Positions 1 to 11,254 of a stretch of DNA of 64,000 bases are shown one piece after another (positions within the stretch are counted from its first letter, which is position 1; every line of letters begins with the position of its first letter). The stretch comes from Rhizoclosmatium globosum. Taxonomy: Eukaryota > Chytridiomycota > Chytridiomycetes > Chytridiales > Chytriomycetaceae. Below the pieces are notes generated by a model. It was not told the DNA's origin. It did not search any database and worked only from the letters and a program-made list of their open reading frames with translations. The stretch is taken from NCBI GenBank assembly GCA_002104985.1, contig MCGO01000185.1:1-64000 (forward strand), given 5' to 3'. The position numbers and the translations under genes were made by a program.

Positions 1-213
1 TGTTTGAAGGAGAGGAGGTACGGCTCGCAGACGCCGCAATAGTCGAAGATGTCGGGGTTCTGCGATGCCAGCGAGACTGAGACTCCGAGCGGCCCATGCG
101 GAAGAGTAGCTGCCAGATCAACAGGTTAGTACTCACAAAAGATAATGAGGTAGCTTACTGGTGGGTAAGGCCGACACTGACATCAGTGCAATGAGGGAGA
201 TTGGGATTCGCAT
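1..213 (-). CDS. 5' part of a secreted/type-I membrane protein, paralog of the next two genes (partial)
   Basis: Minus-strand ATG at 213 opens a signal peptide of about 18 residues (MRIPISLIALMSVSALPT). A 49-nt GT-AG intron follows (158..110, with CTAAC before the acceptor). Exon 2 (109..1) runs off the left edge. After the intron, a stretch ending D-Y-C-G-V-C aligns with I-C-D-M-C in the gene at 270-1553 and I-C-T-V-C in the gene at 1629-3218, and the intron sits in the same place, so this is a third tandem paralog. An in-frame upstream ATG at 243 is possible but gives a worse signal peptide. The function is not recognised; only the N-terminus is visible. Confidence 0.6.
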
Positions 214-269
214 TGAATTCCTTTCAGAAAATACAATGTCCATAGTATCGTTTAATCTATCAATTATGT

Positions 270-1553
270 TTATTCTTCTTCTTTCCTCCAGCCGTCAGAA
301 ACATCACTGTCTGTATCATCACCCGCTTCCTCTATTACATTACGTTTCAACAGTTCCCGTACGTTTTGTTCAATACCGCCATCATTGAAATATACGACAT
401 GAGTATCTTCGTCATCATCTGAATCCTCAAATAAGCTAGATGGTGGGACATTGTCGTCAGCTGGGGGCTGGTTCAAATCCACCAGAGCCGTTAGAACAGT
501 CTCTTTGAAGAACACACGTTTTGCGTCTTGCGACCGAGGCTTGCTCTCTTTCATGGGTTCATCTTGTACAGCCATCACTAGGTTGCCGTCTAATGATTGC
601 ACTCGATTTTTGAGAATTGAACGGCGTGACGCCTGACTACTGGCATCGCGGAAATTGCCATCAATTGATTTTCGGTATACAACAACTTTGTTGTCTTCCT
701 CTTCGTCAGGCTCAATTGATGTGACGGGCTTGCTCAGTGGCGCAACAATTTGTGCTTTCTTTCCTTCCTTCCATCGTTGGAAGAGCCAGAAGGCCCCTCC
801 AATAAGAAAACAGGCAATACCGACAACGACTGCTATGGCCCAGGTAGGAAATGTTGAGTTAGATGTTGCATATACCCAATCCTTATTAGAAACATCCATC
901 GTCACATTGCATACTATCTTTTCGTAAACAAGACCTTTGTCGGTACCGTTAATGAAGTACTGTGGTCATGTTAGTAGTGGTTTGACCCATCCCAATTAAT
1001 CCTCACCAATTGCACAAGAGAATAGAACAAGCCAAAGTCGCTCACAGTCGTGGGAACCTGAAGAGCAAACGAAAACGGAGAGTATCCAACAGCTTGAGCA
1101 TTCAAGTCACCTGATACTGGTATGTACGAGCTAGCGTTGCTTAAGGGTGGAGTAAACTTCAGTGCAAACCGCACCAGCTTTGACGAATTCGCATCGTACT
1201 GAACCGAGACGTTGAATATGGATCCGGGGAACATATGAAACGGATTTGGTTTGCCAATGCCACATTCGGTGGAGAGTTTCCACTGCAAGGGCGAGTTTGA
1301 ACACAGTTGATTGATGCTGAGGGGATCATAGTTCTGATTCAAGCACATGTCGCATATCTTATAGAAGCCGTCTTGTTGTGGTGGAAGCATGCTTATAGAA
1401 AGAACTGGCAATGCATATTGGTTTCAGTTTGAAAGGACAGTTTGAAACCTTACCACCAGACGTCGGCGCCGTTAATGTAATGTTCAGTCTCTGTTGAGCG
1501 GCTACCGAGAGCGAGAGGAATAGCATGCATATAACCACCAGGTGGTAGTACAT
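270..1553 (-). CDS. type-I membrane protein of a tandem three-gene family
   Basis: Three exons: 1553..1454, 1404..1046 and 959..270, with introns of 49 and 86 nt; the second has CTACTAAC before its acceptor. The product is about 382 residues. It has a signal peptide at 1-20, an N-glycosylation-rich ectodomain with a conserved I-C-D-M-C pair, one transmembrane segment (TWAIAVVVGIACFLIGGAF), a basic stop-transfer stretch and an acidic cytoplasmic tail. The tail ends D-S-D-V-S-D-G-W-R-K, nearly the same as in the neighbouring paralog. A single-span receptor-like or cell-surface protein is inferred from this layout. I recognise no known domain. Confidence 0.7.
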
Positions 1554-1628
1554 CTCTTCGCTTGATTGGATGGGAGATGATGACAGAAAAAAAGAGTATC
1601 AATTCTTAATCATAACTAGTAACACAGT

Positions 1629-3218
1629 TTATTCTTGCCTCCAGGAATCAGAAACATCCGAGTTGTAATCTTCATCTTCGTCTTCGATTTCCACAGCCTT
1701 GGCCATCAATATGGCCACATCTCGTTCCACACCTCCATCATAAAAATCTAATGCTGGATTTTCTTCAGAGTCCTCCTCCTCTACAGCAATTATTTGCCCT
1801 TCTTCCGACTCTGCAAACAGACTTTGGGGCAACACAGGATTCGCTGACGCCGGAGCCTTGGAATCAAATGAAGCAACCTGTACATCCTCCCGGAAGCTCA
1901 CGAATTTCTGATTCCTCACATTATTAACTGCAAGTGCTGTATGCTCTTGATGCTGATGCTGATGATTCATTAATATTGGGTCATACATTTGCGCTTCAAG
2001 AGCTTCTCGCTCAACTTCCTCCCGCTTTTTCAATATTGATTTCGGTTGAGACCCATTCGTTCCACTTGATACTCCGCTTACTACAGATGCTGTGTATGAT
2101 CGGTCTGCAGGCTTGCGAAAAATGATAACTTCATCATCCGAATTATGCCCATCATCTGTGTTGAAATTTGGAAACCCTCCATTCTCGCTAACGCTATTTC
2201 GCAAAACAGAGGCTCTTTTGTCTCTGATTTCTCCGTTTGAGGGAAGAAACTGTCCAGCTTCTGCCAACACAAGATCCCTTGATACAGGAGAAGCCATATT
2301 CCCGACACGATCGGCTTCTTTCTTTTTCTTCATGAATCGTCCAACTAAAAATCCTCCAATCGTCATAGCAAGAGCTACTACAACCATGGAAATGATGATG
2401 GCTGTCCATGCAGTGGAGGCAGGCGATGAAGGTGAATCAATTGATGAAGAATTCGTGTTTGTTGGCGTTGCTGAAGACAGGGTGGTAATTGACGGCGTTA
2501 TCCATGTTGATTTATCGGTGTCAATAGTCAAGAGCGCTATGGTACTGGCATTATATTCGGTGAAGGTATTGAGTAGGTAGTACTACAATAGAGATATCAA
2601 TACGGAATTCACCATAAAAACAAATTTACTCTGTAGAAAATGGCGTATCCGTCTCCAGGAAAACGTTTGGTACTTTTATATAGAACAAAGCAGGGTTGTG
2701 ACCCTTGTCAGGAGGATAAAAGGGACCCAAGACAGGACTGCTCGGATTCTTGTAATCACTAAGTGATGTAATACTTTCCTCTCCAGGATTGTTGTTCTGT
2801 GTGAATCAAAAATCAGTAAGTGGTGGCCCACCCACACTAGTTGACAGACCGCAAAGAAAATCTCCAGCTTCCTGTTTGAATTACTATTGTAGCGGATTTG
2901 TAGAATGACAATGGCTCCTGCAAGCGTGTGGTATGTGGGTACGCCGTTGGGATTGTTGCACTCCTGTTCAACAAGGTTCATATTGCATGAGCTTGGGATA
3001 GGGCCAATGTCGCTCTGGCAGACTGTGCATATATCGTATATTGATGACTGGCTTTGTCGGACGGCCCACGTCAAGATCGACTTGAAGGCGAGGTGTGAAC
3101 GTATGTTTCAACATTGCATACTATTTCACTTACTGAGGGGCTCCTGAGGTGTTGTCACGGCATTTACGAGGCAATTGAAAGCAACGAGAGTTGTCAGAAG
3201 TGGCCGCAACCTCGTCAT
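1629..3218 (-). CDS. type-I membrane protein, second complete paralog
   Basis: ATG at 3218 opens a signal peptide (MTRLRPLLTTLVAFNCLVNA). The ectodomain carries I-C-T-V-C, the transmembrane helix is AWTAIIISMVVVALAMTIGG, then KKKK and a long acidic tail ending S-D-V-S-D-S-W-R. A 41-nt intron follows ...AVCQL. A last intron of about 86 nt (donor GTAAAT near 2634) matches the size and place of the one in the paralog. The first junction (donor near 3133, acceptor near 3085) does not keep frame with the sites I can see. Either an alternative donor (GTAAATG further upstream) is used or there is a one-base indel, which would fit the frame problems just downstream. Function unknown. Confidence 0.6.
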
Positions 3219-3338
3219 TGGTGGAAAGATTTGAAGGTGGCTGTTTCGGTTGGAAAGGTTGGGGTGCTGCAAAATTGTGGAAGCACCCTTTCCTCCCCCG
3301 ATCTCTTGAAATAGAACTCAAACGTGGCTGGGTTGATA

Positions 3339-4961
3339 ATGCCGTATTCTACTTTCACTTCTACATTAATTCGAGTGTTGAAAAACTACATGACAATTCT
3401 GGACCTCGTCAACCTCACAAGTCCGGGTCAAGTTGAGATACTTCCAACGCCAGGATCAAGTAGTCTAATTTATGGATATCTTGGCTTGAGTTCAATCCGT
3501 GTCGAAGGAATAATTCGTATAAGATCGAGTCAACCTATTGTCAGCGTCTCTGCTAGCCTCGACGGAAAGATCTTCACTTCTAATGGAGACGCAAGGAAGC
3601 ACAGTCATATGAGGCGTTCAGCTTTCTAACCATAGGTCCTGACGAGGTGTTTGCTGATGATGGAGACCAGACGCGAGGGAGAATCTGTGGAATGCAGAAC
3701 TCAAAGTTTGGGACACTCCTTTCAAGTTTCCGATTTCTTGGGGAGGAATCAACAAAATTCACGACTCAATCTCGGCTTCCAATCCGGAATGGGGTTTGGG
3801 GCGAGAATCTCGTATCATGTTGAAGCAATTGTAAAAGTTGGAACCAAATTCAACAAATCTTCGACTTACCGCCAATTGGAACTTAATCCATACTTTTCCA
3901 TGATAACATCGTCATACGAAAGGCTTTTTATGTCCACATTGAAATCAAAACAGCCCATCCAAATGATCAAGTATCACCACAACTTTGAAAGCCATCGTTC
4001 AATCTGGCCAAAATGCAAGATATGGTCGTCCGAGAGTGATTTGTTTGGGGAGCATGAAAACGTCGGTGTGGGGCATAACTTTGATTATTCTGCATTTCTT
4101 TCCTCAACAGTATTTGGACCTGGGGACAAAATTAAGTTTGAGTTTCGCATTCGACCGAAACCAAATCTAGAATCAAGATAACTTCTGTGCGTGTCTCGTT
4201 GGAGGAGGTTCAGGAGTTGGTATTAGCGCAGACTCATTGCTGCGAACACATCCAGTCAGCGACAACTACAAATGGAAGGCTCCCCAGTTGATTTAGTTGA
4301 TCTTATGAGTGGTTACTACGTTGGATAGAAAGTATTTGTCCTTGGATCTACTCAGTTGGAAAGGAGAGGAAACGGTTGACGGAGAGTTTTGGAATGCAAT
4401 CCAAGAGGTACAGTTGAAACTACTTTTAAAGATTCAAATTTAACTTCTTCATTAGCTCACTTTTGAAGTTCCTCGTCTGGCTTCTGGTATTCCACCGCCA
4501 GTTCAATTTTTGAGACAAAACACTATGGAATCAATCCATCTGGTCAGTTCGCAAACCGTGTCAACATCGAACATAAGGTTTAATTTAGAGTCTCTATGAA
4601 GATATTTCACTGATATTTCGTTACAGTTTAGAATACGAGTCAATGCAGTGTCGTCTCGTGGTGATACACTCCCGCCATTTGACTTACCAGTCGCAATAGT
4701 TCAAGTTGTTGCATATAGCAGTTTTGATGCGGAAAACTTGATTATGCAGTTCCCACAATTGTTGGAAGAAGTTGTTCGTGAATCAAAAGATGCCGAGTTA
4801 GTCAGAAAGCTGATGACAGTTGCAGCTAAACACGAGTTGGAAAAACGGACTCAAAAATATCATTAGATGAAACTATTGTTGGTTCTGAAGTTCAGTATGT
4901 TGAAAACGAATCTGGCGAATCCGAGACAGAATGCGAATGGGTCGACGCAGAAGAAAATTAA
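3339..4961 (+). CDS. arrestin-like protein, frame broken about seven times
   Basis: Starts at ATG 3339. Pieces in all three frames read as one arrestin fold: G-x-I-x-I-R-S-S near 3505, L-W-N-A-E-L-K-V-W near 3690, A-R-I-S-Y-H-V-E-A-I-V near 3810 (the conserved arrestin Y-x-V/L-x-A signature), then S-V-R-V-S-L-E-E-V near 4185 and an acidic C-terminus ending at TAA 4961. Frame changes lie near 3594, 3677, 3800, 4171, 4270, 4311 and 4848. Each is explained by one base missing from a homopolymer, while two ordinary introns (near 4409-4456 and 4543-4626) keep good splice sites. It is therefore either a recent pseudogene or an intact gene with sequence errors; I favour the latter. Alpha-arrestins are adaptors for endocytosis and ubiquitination. 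Confidence 0.55.
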
Positions 4962-5142
4962 AAGTATTAAAAGCATTATTTAGTTTTGAGAAAGTTCATT
5001 TTCAGAACCTCTACCGTTTTCACAGTCTCATTGTTGTTTCAACACAAAGAAACTTAGAATTGAGCCATCCCTCACTTCTCCGCACTCAACACTGCAGCTG
5101 ATTCCAAATTCAACTGTTTTTACTTGTAAAGTGGAATCAATC

Positions 5143-6855
5143 ATGCAACGGACATCAGATGCTTCGAGTATTCAGCCGTTTTTGGACAACAAATTCCTCG
5201 ACCTCACCGCTATCAACCCATCAATCATTCCCTCCTACGACCCCAATTTCACAGCAGCTGCTTCAGCAGCCGTCCAAGAAACGCGACTCAATCCATTAGA
5301 TCAATACGAGAACTCTCTTGTGTCTTTATCCTCCTCGAATCGTTGGCTGATTGTTTCCAAGGACTTGATGCTCCAAGCCAAGAATCAACCACAAACTTGA
5401 AGTCAAGCAACCCCTTTAACCTCTCACGGCTGCCTCATCTTCCCTTTAAAGTTGACAGATGTCCAAAAAAGAAGCCAAAGAGGGGTAAGAACGGAGATGG
5501 TGATTTGGCACCAGGAGAAGAATGGAAGTGTGTACAATGCGGAGCGGGCGAGGCTGACACGCCCCTGAAGAGAAAAGGACCAGACAAGAAAAGAGTAAGT
5601 GATCTAACTCTGCTATATTTCTTATTTAAACTGACACATAAATATTATTATAGAATTACTGTAATGCATGCTATGTTCGTGGAGAGTCAAGGTTGAACGT
5701 TCTGAACGCGGTTCAGCAAGACCAGTCGTTTCATCTGCGCCAGTACATCGACCCACCATACCCAAGCCTACTGATTCTCATTCTTCACGGACAAGTTTAA
5801 CACCAAGTTTCGGTTGCGATTCAGATTACCCCCTCCAGAACAATCGCCAACTGTATCTGAATCGTCAACAATCTTCATCAACCAGTCTCTCATTAACATC
5901 TCCCACACAGATGATGGGAGCGCCAGCGTCAATGGTAACAAATCCCGCAATGGCTGCTGGTGCAAAATCGAACAATGACAGCCCACAAACTTTGTACTTC
6001 CAGTCTCCGCAATATTCTAATTATGAGTGGAATAGTCCAGTTACTGCAAACATGATATTCTCACATTACATGAACGCAGATCCTAGCCAAAGACTCGATG
6101 CGATGCAAGAATACACACCGTCACCAATAACGAGGCTAGGGTCGTTTTCAAACCTGACTCCCCCAGAACTCGGGCAGCTTCCAAAAGAATTTTCATTTCA
6201 TTTTGGAAATTCTTTCGGGAATGCTTTGACAGGTACACCGAATGGTCAACCAATTCAACGAAACGGAACCAACGCCTCAAGCACTGCTGCAGTGACAGCT
6301 GCCTCTGCTGCGGGCCATCTTGGAATTCCCCTGCATATGTGGTCAGAAGACAGCACCAACAATTCAATTTATCAGTGCTACCAACAAACGCAACAACAAC
6401 TGCTCCAACAACAGCAATTACAGCAACACCTTCAACACCAATTGGAACAGCAACAAATAGATCAACAACTCACATTCCCTCAATCAGCCCCCTCTGGTAA
6501 CAACCAAGCCAATAACGCTGGAAACCAAATGTTTTCGTGGCAACTTGGGTCTTCCAAAACGCCAACGAATAATTCAGCAGGAGGCATCGACTGGTCCGTT
6601 GATACATCGCGAGACCCAACATACCTTCCAGTCTTTGATGGAAGCACAACCGATGTAGATTACAACACTGTTCTTGGATATGGGGCGGATGTGAGCATAG
6701 ATTTGGATGCAAGCACACAAGAATTTTTGTATGGAGGTACAACTGCTGGGTCTAATAACAATGAAGATCCTGGAGTGAGTATCAGCAGCAGTATCAATAT
6801 GAGCCTGTCAGTCAGTTCTTGTTGCGAGAAGGATACGATTTTGAGAGTGGAATGA
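5143..6855 (+). CDS. GATA-type zinc-finger transcription factor, frame broken twice
   Basis: ATG at 5143. A zinc finger starts W-K-C-V-Q-C at about 5523 and, across an intron at 5595-5653, continues N-Y-C-N-A-C-Y-V-R. The spacing is C-x2-C-x20-C-x2-C, longer than the usual x17-18 GATA finger. The frame then shifts near 5680 into W-R-V-K-V-E-R-S-E-R-G, the basic tail expected after the fourth Cys. Another shift lies near 5343. Both fit one T missing from a short T run. The rest to TGA 6855 is Ser/Asn/Gln-rich with a Q tract (about 6385-6475), typical of an activation region. Nuclear DNA-binding regulator by family knowledge; target genes cannot be told from sequence. Confidence 0.65.
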
Positions 6856-6971
6856 TTTGAAATTTAGTGAGAGACGTGTTTGTATGTTTTTGAATCTGTG
6901 TGGGTCTTATAAGTTATATTTCCTTTCTCTTCCTTTCAAATAAATTTGTTGTTGCCAATTTCAGTACCCAC

Positions 6972-8843
6972 ATGTTCTCTTGGTTCTCAAGTCGGCGAAC
7001 AGAGAGTCCACAGATTCCGCTGTCTCCAATGTTTCAGCAGACACTAGAAGAGAAGGTTAGGATCCTGTTGCCTTTACATTGGGACTTGAGAAAGGGGCTG
7101 ATCAGAACTGTCAACCAACAACCTAGCTTGCCGCCGCCTACTTTGGCGAATCAGCGAATCTCTTCTTTGGCCCGCACTTTATCACAAGTCCTGCGCAGTC
7201 ACGGAATCCTGCATCGCCGTCGCTTGCAGCCAACAACATTCTGTTCAATCCCTTCAGCTTCCTTTCGCCACCCGTCTCTGCTCCAGCCCAGCCACCCACA
7301 ACTGCTCAAACAACTCAAAAGACTCTGAATCTCGGAAACAAAATCACTGCAGAAGAACTGGCCGACATTGCTCGAATATACCGTCAGGTACTCCCATCAA
7401 ATCACAAAATTGTCACAACACCTACTAACAAAGAAATACCTAGACCCCACTCGGCGAAACAAACCAAACCCAAACAGTCCAATCCCATACTCACCTCCGC
7501 AAGGCAACCCTAAAACTAACCCCGCTCCCTTTACCCCCTCCAACAACCTCACCAACGCACAACAACCCCACAAAATCAAAACACCTCCTCGAATTCACGT
7601 TCGACACGACATTACCATGCCTCATCCGTATCCACTACGTCTCCAAAGAGGTTCTCGCTCTCATGCCCGATGGCCGCAAGAAACTCGGGTTCGCGCCAAA
7701 ACATTTCCCAGACGTTGCGGAGGGTGTCGAGGTGAAGGATTGGCCCGTGCTTGCGAAGGGGATTGGGCCGAGGGGGAAGACGTATGGGCCGTTTGGGGTT
7801 GGGATTGGGCAGAAGTTTGTTGTTCCGGAGGTGGATGCGTTTGAAAGTGGGTGGTTTACGAGGGAGGAGTTGGTTTATGGAGAGGTGGATCGAAGAGGAC
7901 TTAGTGCTGCTGGTGGCGGTGGTAGTGATGGTGCCAGAGCAGGTGCTGGTACCATTGCTGGTCCTGGAGCAGGGTTAAATGAAGGAACTCAAAACGTAAA
8001 TGCAGGGAATTGTGAGACAGGAGATGGCTCAGAAAGAGTTCAGATTGAGCCTGCCGGTGTTGAAGAAAACGGGGAAAATGAGGCAAATCGAACAGATGGT
8101 GCTGAGGAGAATGGGGACGACGAGGCTCATGAAGAACAACAACGACAATTATTGTTGGATGGAGAGTCAGTGTATTACCCATTGGTAATTGTTTTGGAAG
8201 CACTTGGCGAGAATTCAGATGTTGGCGATGAACGTGAGTTCTGATTCATGATTTTATGGATTCTATTGACACAGTTTGTTGATAGTTCAAGAGTTGCATG
8301 AGACATCAACAAATATTCAAGTTACATATGCAAGTTTGGTAGAAAGCAAAGATCGAGCCAGCTACAATGTCAAAGTGCTGAAGCAAAAAGTGATGATTGA
8401 TGGAACACCATATTTGTTGCAGGATATATTTGGCTATACCGATCCAACTGGAACTGGAGCATCCAATCCAAACTTGAACCTGCCAGCAGAGGAATTGCAA
8501 ACGATGCGTGAATGTGTTGTATGCATGTCGGAACTCAAAGACACGATTGTGTTACCTTGCCGGCACTTGTGTTTATGTCATACTTGCGGAGAAACGTTAA
8601 GGATGCAGGGAAGGAATGCAAGTGGAGGAGCATTAGGATCAGGCAGTGCTCCAAAGTGTCCTATTTGCCGACAAAGTGAGTCTTTATTTGTTAAATGAAT
8701 CAAACTAAACGAATTCTACAGAGTTTGATTCGTTACTACAAATTAGTCTCCCTGTAGCCATGCGAAACCGTGGTGGAGCCGAATCCCAGCAAGCATCGAT
8801 GATGATGGGAGATGGATCGACATCTACATTACTTCCTAAATGA
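6972..8843 (+). CDS. MGRN1/LOG2-type RING E3 ubiquitin ligase
   Basis: Five exons: 6972-7055, 7127-7387, 7444-8233, 8286-8675 and 8722-8843, all with GT-AG borders and consistent phase; about 548 residues. The middle has the MGRN1-type domain that precedes the RING (L-R-K-A-T-L-K-L, F-D-T-T-L-P-C-L-I-R-I-H-Y, L-P-A-E-E-L). The RING runs from E-C-V-V-C-M-S-E-L through P-C-R-H-L-C-L-C to C-P-I-C-R and is complete (C3HC4). A Gly/Glu-rich insert separates the two halves of the domain. In animals and plants this family ubiquitinates membrane receptors and transporters, often from an N-myristoylated N-terminus; here the protein starts M-F-S, so no myristoylation is expected. This gene is free of the frame breaks seen just upstream. 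Confidence 0.85.
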
Positions 8844-8932
8844 AAAGAGTTCTGCATGTGCTAATAAACTATTTGTTTAATTTCTTTCCTCCAAACGATC
8901 ACACCACCACGACCACCACTTCTCTCTGACCA

Positions 8933-9815
8933 ATGCCCAAACACGAATCGTCGCGAGTCGCCGCCCGAGCCGAGCCATTTGCGCCTCGGCCGTCGAAGCC
9001 ACCGATTTCCGCGCGTCTCGGCCAACGCGGCGCCGGTGTTTCGACGACAGTTTCTGCACCAGCGCCGCCTCGGCCGAGCATCGCCGATCGACTTGGACAA
9101 AAGGGTCTTTTGCGAATGGCGAACGAATGGCGAAACAACTCAACTGCCTCGAATAACTCTTCCCCAAAACAACAACACCAACACCAACATCAACAACAAC
9201 AACTACATCGGGTGACTGCATCGGATGTGCCTCAAGAACCCGAGTACCCTCAAAAGAGGTCGCACACTCCAATCGTGTTTGTCAATCGCGCCGACTTGAC
9301 TCCACCGGAATTAACTGTATGTTCTCTCTAACTGTAACTCCTTAGTGTGACTGCTAACATCTGTAACCACGAAGCCCGTGCCTCAGCTACAACAAAATCA
9401 ATACCAACCTGCCCCGCAGTTCTATCCCCAACAACATCAACCATCATATCAACCTCAAGAGCCTATCGGATATAATCAGCAGCATCAAATTGTCTACCAA
9501 CAGTCCCAAGTGCAGCCTGTTCAGCAGCAATATGTAAATTATGGATGGAATGGAAGTCCCCTCTTTTCTCAGCAACCTCTACAACAGCAGCAGCAATTTA
9601 TACAGGAACAACCGCATCCTCAAATGTACATTCAACAGCAGCAGCAGTTTGATAATCAGGATGAGGTATGGGAGGGACGTGCGGAACAAAGTATTCTGCC
9701 GTCAAGTCAAACTCCAGAAAAACCAGCTGTCATCATGGTTTCTAGTGATGAGACTGTGACTCTACAAACTGGAGCAATCAAGTCCAGAGGAAGAGGTGTC
9801 GTCAACCTTCAATAG
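8933..9815 (+). CDS. Gln/Pro-rich protein with two R-L-G-Q motifs, unknown function
   Basis: Two exons joined by a GT-AG intron (about 9316-9374; branch CTGCTAAC); about 275 residues. The N-terminal part repeats a short basic motif: P-P-I-S-A-R-L-G-Q-R-G, then P-S-I-A-D-R-L-G-Q-K-G about 25 residues later. The remainder is dominated by Gln, with Pro/Tyr, and has no recognisable domain. Such composition suggests an RNA-granule or nuclear disordered protein, but that is inference. The GC-rich start of exon 1 (8940-9090) differs from the AT-richer surroundings. Confidence 0.6.
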
Positions 9816-9951
9816 TCTCTTAGAGACTTGAGTTTGAACAATACAATTCAAAGATAGAATAAAACAATCCTTTAAACTTATATTAGGTTAACTTTCATAA
9901 AAGGAAAAAGGGGAAATACAATAATATATACAATGCTCAGTCAGAGCAACA

Positions 9952-10829
9952 TTAAACAAAGGAGAAGGCGAACCCTTCAAACAAATGTTCCGTCATGGTA
10001 AACAAGTTGAGGAACAAGCAAAACAGGTACAGGTACAAACTTGATGACTGAAACTCTTGAATCTCGACTCCAGCATATCCAGTGACAATCCGAATGGCAC
10101 TGCAAATGAATACAAGAATGACAAACTGAAAGATGGCAGTGATTCCACGCATAACACGTCGCCATTTAGGGTTGGCCTGCTTCCGATGAATCTCAACCTC
10201 AACATCATAAGCACCCATCGACACAAACACAGCACCAGCACCACAACAACCACTCTAACCATAGCCTCATTAGTCCCTCACTGAAAGGGGAAAAAACAAA
10301 CAAACAAACCTCCATTCCCGCCAAAAAGTCCGGAGACCCCTTCTGCGTCCCACAATTCACAACGAGGAAGTAGATTGAGACAATCGTGTGGAAAGCAATC
10401 AGAATCCATGTGAGCATGGCAATCACGTCCGCGCATCCAAGTTCCGAGTAGATTGTCCATTCTGTGCCAATGTCATCGTAACAGACAAGCGGGAAGAGGA
10501 GTTTCTGGCATGGTTGGCCACCTTTGTCACAAAAGAATTAGATTGTTGAATAGCTATGAATGGAAGGCGGAGGAGGGAAGAAGGAAGGAAGGAAGGAAGG
10601 AGGTTGAAGTAAGAAAACGCGCTCCCAGCTAAGCTTCGGACATCGTTACGAGTTGAAACAGCTGGCACGTGGCAAGAATAAACAACGTGGAATGGAAGGG
10701 TTTACCTTGAGATGCGAGATACTTCTTGTAGTAGTAGACATCCATGCCGTGCTTGATGAGTGGCAGCATGTTCCCGCCCTTGACGGTAAAGTAGAGGACT
10801 CCACGCTGAAAGAGGTTGAGACTGACCAT
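9952..10829 (-). CDS. small multi-pass membrane protein, unknown family
   Basis: Four exons can be joined in frame from ATG 10829. Exon 1 is 10829..10706, then a 184-nt intron holding a GGAA microsatellite, and exon 2 starts at 10521. A last intron with a GTTTGT donor and a GACTAAT branch leads to the final exon ending at 9952. About 210 residues. The start is Gly/aromatic-rich (V-L-Y-F-T-V-K-G-G-N). Three hydrophobic helices follow: VIAMLTWILIAFHTIVSIYF, a second around FQFVILVFICSAIRIV, and SLYLYLFCLFLNLF. The Cys-Tyr-Asp-Asp-Ile-Gly-Thr-Glu-Trp segment before the first helix may be lumenal. I do not recognise the family. Confidence 0.6.
10576..10604. repeat. GGAA microsatellite in an intron
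   Basis: About six tandem GGAA units inside the 184-nt first intron of the membrane-protein gene at 9952-10829. A second GGAA run lies at about 13847-13862 downstream of the short gene at 13867-14121. Confidence 0.8.
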
Positions 10830-11254
10830 AGTTGTTGTAGTTTAGGAATATGATTTGTTTGGATGGAATAGGCTGTTGTGTTTGGTGGGAAAAGACTTGG
10901 AATCTGATGCGAGGTTTTTTCTTGATGTAGAAGGCACACGAGCTTGGCCTTCTTTTTGGTTCCGACTGCTTTGACGGTTTTCCCGCTTGGCAAATTTGTG
11001 CTCTCGTGTCATTTCTGTTTACAAATGCAGTCTGATTATAATGTGTTAATTGAATCATTCTACTGTGTTGTTGGAAGTGCATTTATTAGATTAGCGAATA
11101 ATACAGTCTAAGAAAGGGAATATAGGAAGACAAAAGAGAAAGAGAAAGGAAAAGAAAGAGAAAGAGAGAGAGAGCAAAAAAGAATGTGCAAGCCCAATTG
11201 AATTGAATTTGTCGGTGACCCAATTGTGAAAAGGTCAGGGCAAGGTGGTTCTCC
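10830..11254. other. intergenic stretch with a GA-rich tract
   Basis: I see no coding exon here on either strand. It holds the shared upstream side of the membrane-protein gene (start 10829) and the 3' flank of the short gene ending at 11255. A 70-bp purine tract of GAAA/GAGA units lies at about 11110-11180. Confidence 0.6.
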
